From NCBI GenBank assembly GCA_032207245.1, contig CM063498.1, positions 60,998,536 through 61,062,535 of the forward strand: a stretch of DNA of 64,000 nucleotides. The letters are read 5' to 3'. This DNA is from Pardosa pseudoannulata (Eukaryota; Arthropoda; Arachnida; Araneae; Lycosidae). Shown here one piece after another: positions 25,807 through 38,616 of the stretch (within the stretch, counting starts at the first letter, position 1; every line of letters begins with the position of its first letter). The position numbers and the translations under genes are program-made. Below the pieces are notes generated by a model. It had not been told where the DNA came from. It did no database searches and saw nothing but the letters and a program-made list of their open reading frames with translations.

Positions 25807-27460
25807 GAAACAGACACAAACAGCTAGTTACAGAAAACAATAGCAGGTACGTAAAATTTTGAAGAAATGTTTGTAGGATTACCCTCTACTTTTCCTAAAA
25901 TTGAAAATTCGTAGTAATTTGTTAATCGATACTCAATATAAGTACTTTCCTCATATTAAAGGGGAAATTCTATACTTATTTTTTCTCATCCTGAAAGGGA
26001 TAATGGAATTCCCAATCTAATTTATAGTATTTTTAGTCAACCTGCTTCAAACCTTTATGTTATTAGTAATATACGTATGTAAAGTGTTGATTATTTAACA
26101 ATTATTAATTGTTGATTGCTTAAATAGTATGTAGATAAAAATATCCCATGCACATGACTTTTGCACACATATAACTTTTTGTGTATATATAGGATGCGAT
26201 TTAGGTAAAAAAAAAATTAGTTATTTTCATAAGCAGTCGGGGAAGATATTTTAAAACTCATCTTCTAGTTCTTAGCTTATATTCTACTATTCAGTGAGAT
26301 AGAGTTGTTAAATTTTCGGTCAAAATTCATCTAAGTGTAAATTCACTGTCACCTCAATAAGATTGGGTTATACAGAATTTATCGCTGATTTTTGTTCCCT
26401 TTTAATTGTAGGAGCACCATATGGGTAGGGAATCTTCACTTTCTATAAAGGATCAACACAAAAACATCCAAGCCTTATTCAGAAATGGAACCCCAGTCCA
26501 TAGGGTGAGCGAACAGTACATTAACTACTATACAATCTAGGCGGCAAGTTTTGAAATACAAACAAGTGTAATTATTAATTATCTGCTATATATTTTAAAA
26601 ATTTCCTTTTGTAATGCTGAAGACAAAGTTGCATTCATAAATTCAATGAATAACTCAATAGAGTTTTAATTTGAATTTATAAAAATTTAAACTTTCAATG
26701 ACTTTAACAGTAAAGTGCTGCATTCGTTCAGTACGTATTCGTTATGGAGACGAGTCCCCGTTTCCGTAATAGAAAAATATTTTCTAAAATCCAAGAAATC
26801 AGTTTTGACAATTACTGGACTGGAATTTTGTATTTAATTCGAACCAGTTAAAAGATCGAAACATTCTACAAACCCCGCTGAAATATTATCTTTAAAATGG
26901 ATAAAATTATATAGTTAAAGACATGCAATTAAGTTATGTTTGAATTTCGAAAATGACTCGCAATCATGGTGAATAGGAAACGCATGTGAATAGGAAAAAT
27001 GGAGAACGTTCGACTCATCATGTTGGGATGAGTAAATTATCAATGAATAAGTTTCAAACTTTGAAACGAAGTCGAATTTATGCCAAAACCAAATTCTTCG
27101 AATTTCAAATTGCATTCGATTATAACTTGCGAATGAAGTATTTTGCATTTCCGTGGGGAGAAATTAAGACTCTTAGTCGACGAAATTTGTAAATTACATT
27201 ATATATTAAGAAGAAATTGAAACAAACCGAATGCATGATACCTCGAAATAAATATAATTTTAAATGTTTGCACTGAATAAAGTCGTTTGTAATATACATG
27301 CCAATACATAAACAGATAAATAAATTTATTTATTTGTGATACGATTTTTAAAGAGGTTATAAAATGTATTATACATTTACAAACACACACCCATATATGC
27401 ATGTAATAAGGAATTGAAAACACCTTTTGCAGTCATTCTTAATTCATATATGATCCTGCG
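25807..27460. other. Mostly empty; one possible Tc1-like fragment
   Basis: AT-rich. Apart from the short frame at 26421-26540 nothing was recognised. The frames near 26915-27192 lie on both strands of the same AT-rich stretch and show no motif. Confidence 0.35.
26421..26540 (+). pseudogene. Possible Tc1-like N-terminal HTH fragment
   Basis: A 39-codon frame starts MGRESSLSIKDQ and continues HKNIQALFRNGTPVHRVSEQ. The pattern MGR..LS..D...I..L...G.....VS resembles the first helix-turn-helix of Tc1-type transposases. It is preceded by a polypyrimidine tract and TTGTAG, and contains a possible donor (AGG|GTGAGC). No other transposase motif follows. Could be chance. Confidence 0.25.
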
Positions 27461-27469
27461 ACTACAGGT

Positions 27470-29850
27470 ATGATAATCGAATGCATAGAGCAGTACTTTT
27501 CGGAACCGGACTCCATGGGATAATATCCTATTGTTGGTATGGATGTAACTAGCCCTTTGATATTGGGTTTCCGGTCTAATAAAAGTACAGAAAAATTTAC
27601 AGTATTGCTCCAATATCATCTGGGATTTTTAGCACGTTAGTTTTCATTTAGTACAAGTTACTGAGTACTCCACCAGATCGCTAAAAGTAAAGCAAGACTA
27701 TCATACATGGCTATAGAATATAACTCCTGCGTGGAAAATGAAATAAAAGGATGTCTTTAGTTTAATGAGGCTTTTGAAGCTTAGGAAACGAACAGAACAT
27801 TGTTGGAATGTATGTTCGTAACCGTTTGATATTGGTTTCAAACAGTAGGTCCCGGTATAATGACCCCTTGTACAGAAAATTTACAGTATTGCTCCAAACA
27901 ATACCGTCTCGGATTTTTAGCACGTCAGTTTTCATTTAGTACAAGCTACTGAGTACTCAACCAGGTCACTAAAATTAAGTCAAGACTAACAAACATTGCT
28001 GTAGAATATAACTCCTGCGTGTAAAATAAAATAAAAGGATGCTTCAGTTTAATGGTGCTTTTGAGGCTTAGGAAACGAACAGAACATTCAGTTACTGTTA
28101 TTTACTGTTGGCATGGATGTTCGTAGCCGTTTGATATTGGTTTCAAACAGTAGGTCCCGGAGTAATGACCCCTTGTACAGAAAATTTGCAGTATTCCTCC
28201 AAACAATACCGTCTCGGATTTTAGCCCGTCAGTTTTCATTTAGTACAAGTTACTGAGTACTCCACCAGGTCACTAAAAGTAAATCAAGACTACCAAACAT
28301 TGCTGTAGAATATTACTCCTGCTTGTAAAATAAAATAAAAGGATGTCTTTAGTTTAATGGTGCTTTTGAGTCTTAGAAAACGAACAGAATATTCAGTTAC
28401 TGTTATCTACTGTTGGCATGAATGTTCGTAGCCGTTTGATATTGGTTTCAAACAGTAGATTCCAGTTTAATGACCCCTTGTACAGAAAATTTACAGTATT
28501 GCTCCAAACAATACCGTCTCGGATTTTTAGCACGTCAGTTTTCATTTAGTACAAGCTACTGAGTACTCAACCAGGTCACTAAAAGTAAATCAAGACTACC
28601 AAACATTGCTGTAGAATATAACTCCTGCATGTAAAATAAAAGAATAGGATGTCTTCCGTTTAATGTAGTTTCTGAGGCTTAGAGAACTAACAAAACATTC
28701 AGTTACTGTTATCTACTCTTGTCATGGATGTCCGTAGCCGTTTGATATTGGTTTAAAACAGTAGGTCCCGGTCTAATGAACTTTTGTACAGATAATTTAT
28801 AGTATTGCTCCAAACAATACCGTCTCGGATTTTTAGCCTGTCAGTTTTCATTTTAGTACAAGTTACTGAGTACTTCACCCAGTAACTAAAAGTAAATCAA
28901 GACTAACAAACATTGCTGTAGAATATAACTCCTGCGTGTAAAATAAAATAAAAGGATGCTTCAGTTTAATGGTGCTTTTGAGGCTTAGGAAACGAACAGA
29001 ACATTCAGTTACTGTTATTTACTGTTGGCATGGATGTTCGTAGCCGTTTGATATTGGTTTAAAACAGTAGGTCCCGGTCTAATGAACTTTTGTACAGATA
29101 ATTTATAGTATTGCTCCAAACAATACCGTCTCGGATTTTTAGCCTGTCAGTTTTCATTTTAGTACAAGTTACTGAGTACTTCACCCAGTCACTAAAAGTA
29201 AATCAAGACTACCAAACGTTGCTGTAGAATATTACTCCGTGTAAAATAAGATAAAAGGTTGCCTTCAGTTTAATACGGTTTTTTAGGCTTAGGAAACGAA
29301 AAAAGAACATTTAGTTACTGATATCCATTGTTGGTATGGATGTTCATAGCCGTTTGATATCGGTTTCAAACAGTAGGTCCCGTTCTAATGAACCCTTGTA
29401 CAGAAAATTTGCAGTATTGCTCCAAACAATACCGTCTCGGATTTTCAGCACGTTAGTTTTCATTTTAGTACAAGTTACTGATCAGGTCTCTAAATCAGTC
29501 ACTAAAATTAAGTCAAGACTACCAAACGTTGCTGTAGAATACTACTCCTGCGTGTGAAATAAAATAAAACGATGCCTTCAGTTTAATGTAGCTTTTGAAG
29601 CTTAGAAAACGAACAGAACATTCAGTTACTGTTATCTACTGGAAAAATTTACAGTATTGCTTTAACAAATACCGTCTCGGATTTATAGCACATCAGTTTT
29701 CGTTTAGTCCAAGCTACTGAGTACTTAACCAAGTCACTAAAAGTAAATTTCAGCTACCAAATACTGCTGTAAAATATAACCCCTGTGAGTAAAATAAACT
29801 AAAATGATGCCTTCAGTTTAATGTAGTTTCTAAGGCTTAGGAAATGAACA
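27470..29850 (+). repeat. SINE-derived tandem array, ~305-bp units
   Basis: A decayed SINE with tRNA-like head lies at about 27470-27600. It is followed by about seven further units whose SINE part is only the core and tail (GCCGTTTGATATTGGTTTC ... GTATTGCTCCAAAC), joined to about 210 bp of flank. The shared TTTGATATTGG lies at 27556, 27825, 28130, 28435, 28741, 29047 and 29353, spaced 269, 305, 305, 306, 306 and 306 bp. A last unit from about 29640 lacks the SINE core. Frames inside are not conserved. Confidence 0.92.
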
Positions 29851-29923
29851 GAGCATCCAGTAGTTTTATTTGATCTCTTTTATACAAATCAAACTTTTAT
29901 TAAAATGTAGGATTACGTATCTG

Positions 29924-30410
29924 GACTTTTGATTCAGAATTTCATAAATAATAAATTCTTTAGTGAAACTAAAAATCCAGTGTCTATCTCAAAACCCATA
30001 CGGCATTAAAATGTACTAGTTAAATTTTCTTATAAATTGTAACATTAAAAAATTCATTAAATATAATAAATAATTAATGATCCTTTTAGTTTTCTCTTAT
30101 AGTTTTTTTTTACCCCATTCGCAATCCTGTTCACTAATGAGACTGAAACTGTCGTACGTGAAAAGAAAAAACTAAGTTCTCACTTGAAAAAGATATTTTG
30201 GTCATGTTTAGTACGAAAGAGAAAAGTTAAAAATTTAATTAAGCTTATCGCGATGCCACTTTTTTTTTATTAATTAACGTGTCTGAAGTGGTATTTGCGT
30301 GTTTCAGTTATAACTGGTTCCGCAACTTCGGAGAGCATTTTCTGGCAAAGTGAAGTTATTTAAAAACACCTTTGAGGGCTTCGCAGAGAATTGAAAAAAA
30401 ACTGTACAAT
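29924..30410 (+). repeat. Old dispersed repeat X, copy 1
   Basis: Shares with 38617-39055 and 42632-43110 the ordered landmarks CACTAATGAGACTGAAA, ATATTTTGGTCATGTTTAG, AATTTAATTAAGCTTATC and GTGTCTGAAGTGGTATTTG, then a GCTTCGCAGAG-like segment. All copies are on the same strand and well diverged. No coding capacity seen. Confidence 0.8.
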
Positions 30411-30575
30411 AATTTGGAGTATTTTGTTTCAAAACTTATAAAGGTGAAGAATTTGTTTATAAAAGTAAATTTTGTAAGCTGTAATATTTCATCTTTGTTT
30501 TTGAAATTTCTAATCTATTCTGTTTTTAGATTAAGATTAGAGACCTGTTTCAGCAAATGAATAGTTGTGTGTATG

Positions 30576-30646
<71 letters not shown>

Positions 30647-30892
30647 ATATATATATACATATATATAAATATATGTATCTATATGTATATATAAACATAT
30701 ATATCTACATATATATACATATATACATATGTATAATATATTATATGTATGTATATATATATGTATATGTATATATACGTATATATATATGTATATTACA
30801 TAATATATATATATAATATATATATTATAAATATATATATATTTAATATATATATATATATATAATATATAAATAAATATATATATATATAA
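30576..30892. repeat. Interrupted (TA)n microsatellite
   Basis: About 315 bp of TA with AA, CA and GT interruptions. Long frames on both strands encode only Ile, Tyr, Val and His alternations and are artefacts. Confidence 0.97.
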
Positions 30893-32031
30893 TTTTTTAA
30901 ATTGCACATTAGACGATTGTATAAATACATAATACATAAACTTTATTGTAACTTTTGCAACTGAGTTTAGATAAAAAAGATTCTACATGTTACAGAAAAA
31001 TTTGTGATAATGGTGCAATAACAACATTAGTTTTATAGAACAAAATGAATGGAATTCACTGAAATTTAATAATATTAAATCTAAAGTTCTTTCTTTATAT
31101 GACCAATGTTTAACAATATGTTGGAGACAAAGCATCTTAAGTGTCTAAAATAATGTGTATTTTGATTCATCTTTCATTTTAAAGTAACAAGAACAATCGG
31201 AGAAAAGCAAAAAATAATTTATTATAATATAGATTTATCATAAACGTCTTTCGCTTATATGTAGTAATATAAACCTTAGCCATTGGAAAATAGTTGAATC
31301 CGTAGGGCCCTGGATTTCAAAACAAAATTTCACTTTCAATCCTGCTCTCGGCATGGCTACTCATCACTAAACGAAATCGGCTTTAACCCTTTGCCTTAAA
31401 ACAACGTATGGGAGACGTGATCGTACTGCTGTGCCTAAAATGAGAACTCGTATCACACACGTGATGATTCTGTCTGGCCAAAAGTGAAAAGCTCATGTCA
31501 GACAAGTTTTTGTTTTTAGGGGATAAAGTTTTTGTTTTTGCTTTGTTGTTTGTTACAGTTTCAATATAAGAGTTGGTCGTTTACTCTTAGGCGTAATTGC
31601 AATAGATTATTATAATATATGCAATGAATAATTAACTGTTGGTGCTTAAAAGATTCTTAAAAAAATCTATAAATTTAACCTAATGGCAAAAACGAAATTT
31701 GATATACTAACGGTGCTGGAAAGTATGATTATACCTTAGAACTGAAACAGATACCGAATGCAAAAAGTGTAAAGTTGCCCTACATGTTCCTGATTGTTTC
31801 GGGAAATATCGCACACTGGAAAAAGTTTTAATTTCCTGTCATGGTTTAAAATGTTAGTAATAAAACAATACCCCTTACAAAATTTTGACTAATATTATAC
31901 ATTATTCATTTATAGGTTATTCACTCAATATATTCTACATAGAAAATATTTAAACGACTGAAAGTGTTTACTTTTGTTATATAACTAAAACCATAGAAAT
32001 AATATGTGAAATAAAAACATTAATAAATTTT
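30893..32031. other. No gene; contains a SINE remnant near 31275-31390
   Basis: At about 31345-31390 the sequence GGCATGGCTACTCATC followed by GAAATCGGCTTTA matches the plus-strand SINE core, with a decayed head before it. Otherwise AT-rich sequence without recognised features. Confidence 0.5.
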
Positions 32032-32035
32032 TTAA

Positions 32036-32882
32036 CCCATATTGGACCGCTGTCCTATAAACAGGACAGCAAATAAAATTCCATTTAATAATAAAGTTAT
32101 AAATATTTTCTGAGTGGATACTATTTTAACACCCTTAAAATAAACACACTTTAGCATAGTACCAAAAAAGACTGAGAAATCAAATTTTATTTTATTGTAA
32201 AATTTATTTTCAGCAACCTCTTAAAAATTGTCATTTTTTAATCTTTAATTTTATATTTATTATTATTATTATTTAAACATTGTGGAGGTTACTTTTAGTT
32301 TAAAAACAGAGCTAATAATGTAGCAAGTTTTGTTGAAAAATATATTTTACACGTGTATTTTGTAAGTATAAAAAGGTGCCCTAAAATTACGACAACGGCC
32401 CAATCCTGATTATTTTTCTATGAATTCGATATTGCATTGATAGCGCACATTCTTTTCTTATCTTTCCATGAAACCAGTTCAAACACCTCTTCACATACCT
32501 GGACACAACAAGGGGTAAATAGATGTCTATTCTATTCAAAATAATGGAGAATTTTTGCAAGACAAACTTACTTTCTTACTGACAGTTCAATAACTGCAAG
32601 AGAAAAACTTCAACAGTTTCCTTAAAATGTAATGTTGGATTTTGTTTTAACTGTTTCCCTAAATTTCATCTACGAATCAGCCTAATCCAATGTTTTAGTA
32701 GTGTCTATAAGTTTTAGTAGTGCATTGGACCGTTGTCCTATTTATAAGACAGCCAATTACATAAAAAATTAAAAATACGTTTTCAAAATTTTGGTTTTGT
32801 ATACTTAGTTACACCGTATTAATGATATGGATTAAGTTTTAATAACTTACAGAAATATTTAGTTGGTGTGGTACAATATGGG
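32036..32882. mobile_element. piggyBac-like element (family P2), 847 bp, TTAA duplication
   Basis: TTAA lies at 32032-32035 and 32883-32886. The ends read CCCATATTGGACC and, reversed, CCCATATTGTACC. Near the left end is an 8-bp stem hairpin GCTGTCCT/AGGACAGC. A related GGACCGTTGTCCTAT segment recurs at about 32727. No transposase frame recognised. Confidence 0.88.
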
Positions 32883-33029
32883 TTAATAAAAATGAAATGA
32901 AATATAATTATCAAATTATGTGCTTTTATTAAATAGTAAGTGAAGTACTATTAATGTCGACTGGTTTTCTCACAATTTAGCCCGTGGTGAAACTGCTTCT
33001 GGTCACGATCCATGAGAAAAGCTTTCATC

Positions 33030-33120
33030 GAAAGTGGCACACACAATCGTCGCTCGATTCATAAGGCAACAGGTCAAGCAGTAGGTCCTGGCCAACTTAG
33101 AAACTCGTGTAGAAACGAAT
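33030..33120 (+). repeat. SINE core remnant
   Basis: The segment CAAGCAGTAGGTCCTGGCC followed by CTCGTGTAG aligns with the SINE core TAAGCAGTAGGTCCCGGTC ... CTCGTGTG. The head is not recognisable. Confidence 0.55.
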
Positions 33121-33175
33121 TGACCATAGTGGTCTAAACAGAATAATATCCAACTTATAATTTCACATCAACTTA

Positions 33176-33221
33176 GTCTTCGGCATGTTTCGATAGTCGG
33201 CTACCGAAACGTGCCGAAGAC
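33176..33221. repeat. 46-bp near-perfect palindrome (17-bp arms)
   Basis: The arms 33176-33192 and 33205-33221 pair with a single A/G mismatch that would wobble in RNA. The 12-nt loop can pair further (TAG/CTA). The arms are about half GC in AT-rich surroundings. Function unknown. Confidence 0.9.
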
Positions 33222-34604
33222 AATACCAGCTTCATGTAATATAAAACGAAAAGATATCTTAAGTTAAATATAGTTTCTTTATGAATTAAACAGCCTGTTA
33301 ATTAGCTTTGATTCATTATTTTAGGACATTAGTCCAAAACCTGTGGGATTCGACTTTTTGGAAGTTAAATAACCCTTTCGACTAAGACCACCGGAAGACA
33401 GTTTCGCCTTTTTTTCCTATTTTCATCAAAATATCTTTTAAGCTTATTGGTTATTAAGTATAAATTCAGAAGTACACTTGTTAGGGAAGATAGATTGGGT
33501 TCATAAACTGCCCCAAGAATTGGGCAGAAGGTAATAATCTCAACCTTTGCCCTGACAATTACTTTTAATTCATACTGTCTCAAATTGTAATTCTGCAACT
33601 CATTACGTTATTTAATAATTGTTACTCATTTAATAATTGTTATTCATATTAGCATGCTCAAACACAAAACCTCAAATTTATAATTAGAAATAAATTTGCA
33701 ATTAGAAATGAATATTTTATAATATATATTTAATATTGTGTTTGACATAATCGTCAGGCTTTAATTATGTCCAATTTGTAACAGTGAAAAGACGTCCTGC
33801 ATATTATGTATTTACATGAGGATTCATAATAGTAGAAAAGTTACAGTTATGAAGTAGCAACAAAAATAATTTTATAGTTGGGTACCACCACAACTAGAAG
33901 AACTGTATTAAATAATAGCAACGTTTAGAAATGTTGAAAAGCAAACATATTTAGAGTATCAACTGAGACATTTATTTATCTTATTTCCTTATTTCACCTA
34001 ATTACTGAGATGCATTTTATGATATGAAGAAGATCAGATATACCAGCCGATTTATAACAAGTAAGGTAAGCAACATTTAGATACACAGTAATTTATTAGG
34101 GGTCTTAGCAAAAGCGTTTTCCACGGGTAGTTTGTAAACAGCGTTCTACAAATGCATAGAATTCTTCACCATTACAAGGGATACCAGAAAATTCCAGAGA
34201 CTGCTTCTACGAACTCATGTTGCAACTAGCCTTTTAAAAATTTCAGTATGAAAAGAAGACTAAATAACTATCTCCTCTTTGAGCATCTTGACAAAGATTC
34301 ATCGGAGAATTGGCGAAGAGTGATTCGCTTGACGAGACACCGAAGTTTCTTCGGAAATTTTTGGGGAAGCAGCAATGAGAGGTGGTCAGTAACATGACAT
34401 GAAGGCCGATTGAAGGAGAAGTCTTAACTACAGAAAAAGGGCTATTTAATAGACCATACTACAACTTACCCATCATGTACGTAATTTTATAACCAAGAAT
34501 GAATGTATAATCTATTTTTCTTTTTACAGTGAAACATTGATTTAAGGGATTACCAGTGCTTGATTACCACTGCTTTTATATTGAATATAATGTTTTTTTC
34601 TTTA
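33222..34604. other. No gene seen
   Basis: The minus-strand frame at 33365-33598 (77 codons) shows no domain that I recognise. Otherwise AT-rich sequence. Confidence 0.4.
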
Positions 34605-35010
34605 TCCCCTATATAATAATAGCCTAAGTTATCTGTCCGTCTGTCCTCGAATTTATGAAGTGGTTGGACCTGGAATGGATAAAGTCATCTATATTGAATT
34701 CTTGATGAGTTAGGGTTAGCAAACTTCAAAGCGATTAAAGTTTATCTTCTTCTAAACTATCAATCCGATTCTAAAATAAATTGGTATAAATATGCTTCAT
34801 ATCACAGCGAAAAATACTGTCGTCTTTAAAACGTTCGAAATCCACCCCTTTCTCCCTCTTCGAGCGGTTATTGCCATTATTTCACGCCCTATTTTCCCCG
34901 GTTAAAAGCAGGCGATTAAATTGATCAATTTATCACATAATAAATAGGTAAAAATAACATTTTTCAAGCATTATGACGTCATTCCTTTAACTATCTCATT
35001 TAATCATTTC
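34605..35010 (+). repeat. Dispersed repeat Y, copy 1
   Basis: Shares with 41517-41690 the landmarks AACGTTYGAAATYCACCCC, TGCCATTATTTCA, GCCCTATTTTCCCCGG and ATTTATCACAT. It begins with CTGTCCGTCTGTCCTCG, a kind of sequence common in non-autonomous elements. Class not determined. Confidence 0.7.
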
Positions 35011-35861
35011 TTAATTTGAATTATTTAAATATCATCGGCATTATTTTCATACGTTTTATCACTGAACGTAGATATTATGTAAACAATTTTCTTTTATATT
35101 TGGCTTAAATAATAGATTAGGTACATATGTGATAATTTTAAATTTAATCAACGATTATTTTTTGATGCAATGTAAACTTTATCACCGGTAATAACAACGA
35201 ATTCTATTTACCTCCAGGTTGTAGTGAAATGATAGTTTCGTTCCTTTACTACCATTAATTACTGTGCAAAAGAATTGGGAAAAACTTAACGATAATTTCG
35301 ACGTAACTAAGAAAACTTTGAATTATCTTTCTAAATGAATTCAACGTCATTCTATACTGCATTCACAGTATCGGGAGACTAGAGGAGTATGAAGATAAAC
35401 AAATTATTGAGCGTTTACCTGATAGTTCTCAGCCAAAAAACAAACCATTTTTTTACCTGCCTGATAGAGTACTTTACAATTCTGGAAAATTAAAAATTTT
35501 ACTGATCCCTTCATATGACAGGCTATATGCTAGTTATAAAAGTTTTCTTTGGTGTTATAACCGTATAACTTCCTTATGTGTATCTTTTGTTGATTACCAT
35601 AATGTGGTTTCATAAAATGCAATTAACCATGATTGCCAACATTAATGTAAAATTTTGTAATATAACCTAAAAATATAGTAATTGTTTTAGCAAACTTTTT
35701 TGCTTCTTTTTTTTACTAATCTGGTAATAATATTTTTTCATTGAAACTATAAAAACGATGTTTTAAAAGTATCTGAGGCACCTTCCATTACTGGTCACAT
35801 TTACAGGAAATTTGAGAACCTAATTTACTTAAAAAATGACTTAAAATTGCTTATGATTTAA
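35011..35861. other. No gene seen
   Basis: AT-rich sequence with no recognised features. Confidence 0.4.
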
Positions 35862-35873
35862 TGTACGTGCGAA

Positions 35874-36506
35874 CTCTCTAAGCGGTTCGCACGTACAATT
35901 CCGCCAAACCGATAATGTCTTCAAAGCGGTTGTCACGTACAATTTTTGATCTGAAAAATAGCTGTAATATACATTTCGGCCAGTGCTTTTCCCCATGGAG
36001 TTTTGCGGTAGAAGGGTCAGTTCGATTGTTTAAGAACTGCACCCATCTTTGACTAATTTATTGAGAGATGCGCCCTTACCGCTTCAGGCCCAAAGACTGT
36101 GATAGCTTTTCATGGTTTTATAAATCTCTAATTAGAAGTATTTCATTTGCTGTAACTGATGTATCTCTAACTGCACCACTTAAATATCTTGAATGTCTTC
36201 CGTAAAAAATATAAATAAGTCTCTCAAAGAATATTTTTATTTGTACTTTTAGAATCAATTGCTTCTTATGGGATGATATTCGAGACTGGACGAGCTTTAT
36301 GTGTATTAAAAATTAACAACCTATAATATATATTTATACATTTATAACCGGAAGTAAAAAGACAATAAGGAGGGTGGATTTCCCGTATTCTATTCTAGTT
36401 GACAAAGAGTGAAGGAAAACAATCATAGAACGTTTAGGCCACTGACACAGTAAACCTTTAGCGTATTTTTTGGACACTTTTTCCTCGATGTGTTCCACTC
36501 GGAAGG
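35874..36506 (-). mobile_element. piggyBac-like MITE P1, founder of a tandem array
   Basis: Reverse-strand copy of the family at 20391 and 49529. The right end is CCACTCGGAAGG|TTAA. The left end is CTCTCTAAGCGG, embedded as the loop of a 12-bp perfect palindrome (TGTACGTGCGAA at 35862-35873, its complement at 35886-35897). The expected TTAA is missing directly beside the left end but occurs at 35858-35861. The right 226 bp are part of the array at 36281-38615. Confidence 0.88.
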
Positions 36507-38615
36507 TTAAAAGAAAGTTTATAAATCTGAAATCAATATCTGAGGTTTAAAGTTATATTTTCACAAATTATCTTCGAGACTGGACGAGCATTATGTGTAT
36601 TAAAAATTAACAATCTATAATATATATTTATGTATTTATAATCAGAAGTAAAGGGACAATAACCAGGGTGGGTTTCCCGTATTCTATTCTAGTTGACAAA
36701 GAGTGAAGGAAAACAATCATAGAACGTTTAGGCCACTGACACAGTAAACCTTTAGCGTATTTTTGGACACTTTTTCCTCGATGTGTTCCACTCGGAAGGT
36801 TAAAAGAAAGTTTATAAATCTGAAATCAATATCTGAGGTTTAAAGTTATATTTTCACAAATTATCTTCGAGACTGGACGAGCATTATGTGTATTAAAAAT
36901 TAACAATCTATAATATATATTTATGTATTTATAATCAGAAGTAAAGGGACAATAACCAGGGTGGGTTTCCCGTATTCTATTCTAGTTGACAAAGAGTGAA
37001 GGAAAACAATCATAGAACGCTTTGGCCACCGACACAGTGAAGCTTTAGGGTATTTTTGGACACTTTTTCCTCGATGTGTTCCACTCGGAAGGTTAAAAGA
37101 AAGTTTATAAATCTGAAATCAATATCTGAGGTTTAAAGTTATATTTTCACAAATTATCTTCGAGACTGGACGAGCATTATGTGTATTAAAAATTAACAAT
37201 CTATAATATATATTTATGTATTTATAATCAGAAGTAAAGGGACAATAACCAGGGTGGGTTTCCCGTATTCTATTCTAGTTGACCAAGCGTGAAGGAAAAC
37301 AATCATAGAACGTTTAGGCCACTGACACAGTAAACCTTTAGCGTATTTTTGGACACTTTTTCCTCGATGTGTTCCACTCGGAAGGTTAAAAGAAAGTTTA
37401 TAAATCTGAAATCAATATCTGAGGTTTAAAGTTATATTTTCACAAATTATCTTCGAGACTGGACGAGCATTATGTGTATTAAAAATTAACAATCTATAAT
37501 ATATATTTATGTATTTATAATCAGAAGTAAAGGGACAATAACCAGGGTGGGTTTCCCGTATTCTATTCTAGTTGACAAAGAGTGAAGGAAAACAATCATA
37601 GAACGTTTAGGCCACTGACACAGTAAACCTTTAGCGTATTTTTGGACAATTTTTCCTCGATGTGTTCCACTCGGAAGGTTAAAAGAAAGTTTATAAATCT
37701 GAAATCAATATCTGAGGTTTAAAGTTATATTTTCACAAATTATCTTCGAGACTGGACGAGCATTATGTGTATTAAAAATTAACAATCTATAATATATATT
37801 TATGTATTTATAATCAGAAGTAAAGGGACAATAACCAGGGTGGGTTTCCCGTATTCTATTCTAGTTGACAAAGAGTGAAGGAAAACAATCATAGAACGTT
37901 TAGGCCACTGACACAGTAAACCTTTAGCGTATTTTTGGACACTTTTTCCTCGATGTGTTCCACTCGGAAGGTTAAAAGAAAGTTTATAAATCTGAAATCA
38001 ATATCTGAGGTTTAAAGTTATATTTTCACAAATTATCTTCGAGACTGGACGAGCATTATGTGTATTAAAAATTAACAATCTATAATATATATTTATGTAT
38101 TTATAATCAGAAGTAAAGGGACAATAACGAGGGTGGGTTTCCCGTATTCTATTCTAGTAGACAAAGGGTGAAGGAAAAAATCATAGAACGCTTTGGCTAC
38201 TGACACAGTAAACCTTTAGCGTATTTTTGGACACTTTTTCCTCGATGTGTTCCACTCGAAGGGTTAAAAGAAAGTTTATAAATCTGAAATCAATATCTGA
38301 GGTTTAAAGTTATATTTTCACAAATTATCTTCGAGACTGGACGAGCATTATGTGTATTAAAAATTAACAATCTATAATATATATTTATGTATTTATAATC
38401 AGAAGTAAAGGGACAATAACGAGGGTGGGTTTCCCGTATTCTATTCTAGTAGACAAAGGGTGAAGGAAAAAATCATAGAACGCTTTGGCTACTGACACAG
38501 TAAACCTTTAGCGTATTTTTGGACACTTTTTCCTCGATGTGTTCCACTCGAAGGGTTAAAAAAAAGTTTATAAATCTGAAATCAATATCTGAGCTTTAAA
38601 GTTATATTTTCACAA
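36281..38615 (+). repeat. Tandem array of MITE end plus flank, eight ~293-bp units
   Basis: CGAGACTGGACGAGC begins units at 36281, 36575, 36868, 37161, 37454, 37747, 38040 and 38332. Each unit is ~225 bp of the P1 MITE terminus, then TTAA and ~68 bp of flank (AAGAAAGTTTATAAATCTG...). The units are almost identical. Units 7 and 8 share private variants (AATAACGAGGG, TAGTAGACAAAGGG, ACTCGAAGGG), so they arose by the most recent duplication. The array ends where the flank continues as repeat X. Confidence 0.97.
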
Positions 38616-38616
38616 A

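Noticed and set aside
36281..38615. CRISPR array
   Set aside because: Units are ~293-bp direct tandem repeats with no spacer variation, in animal-type DNA.
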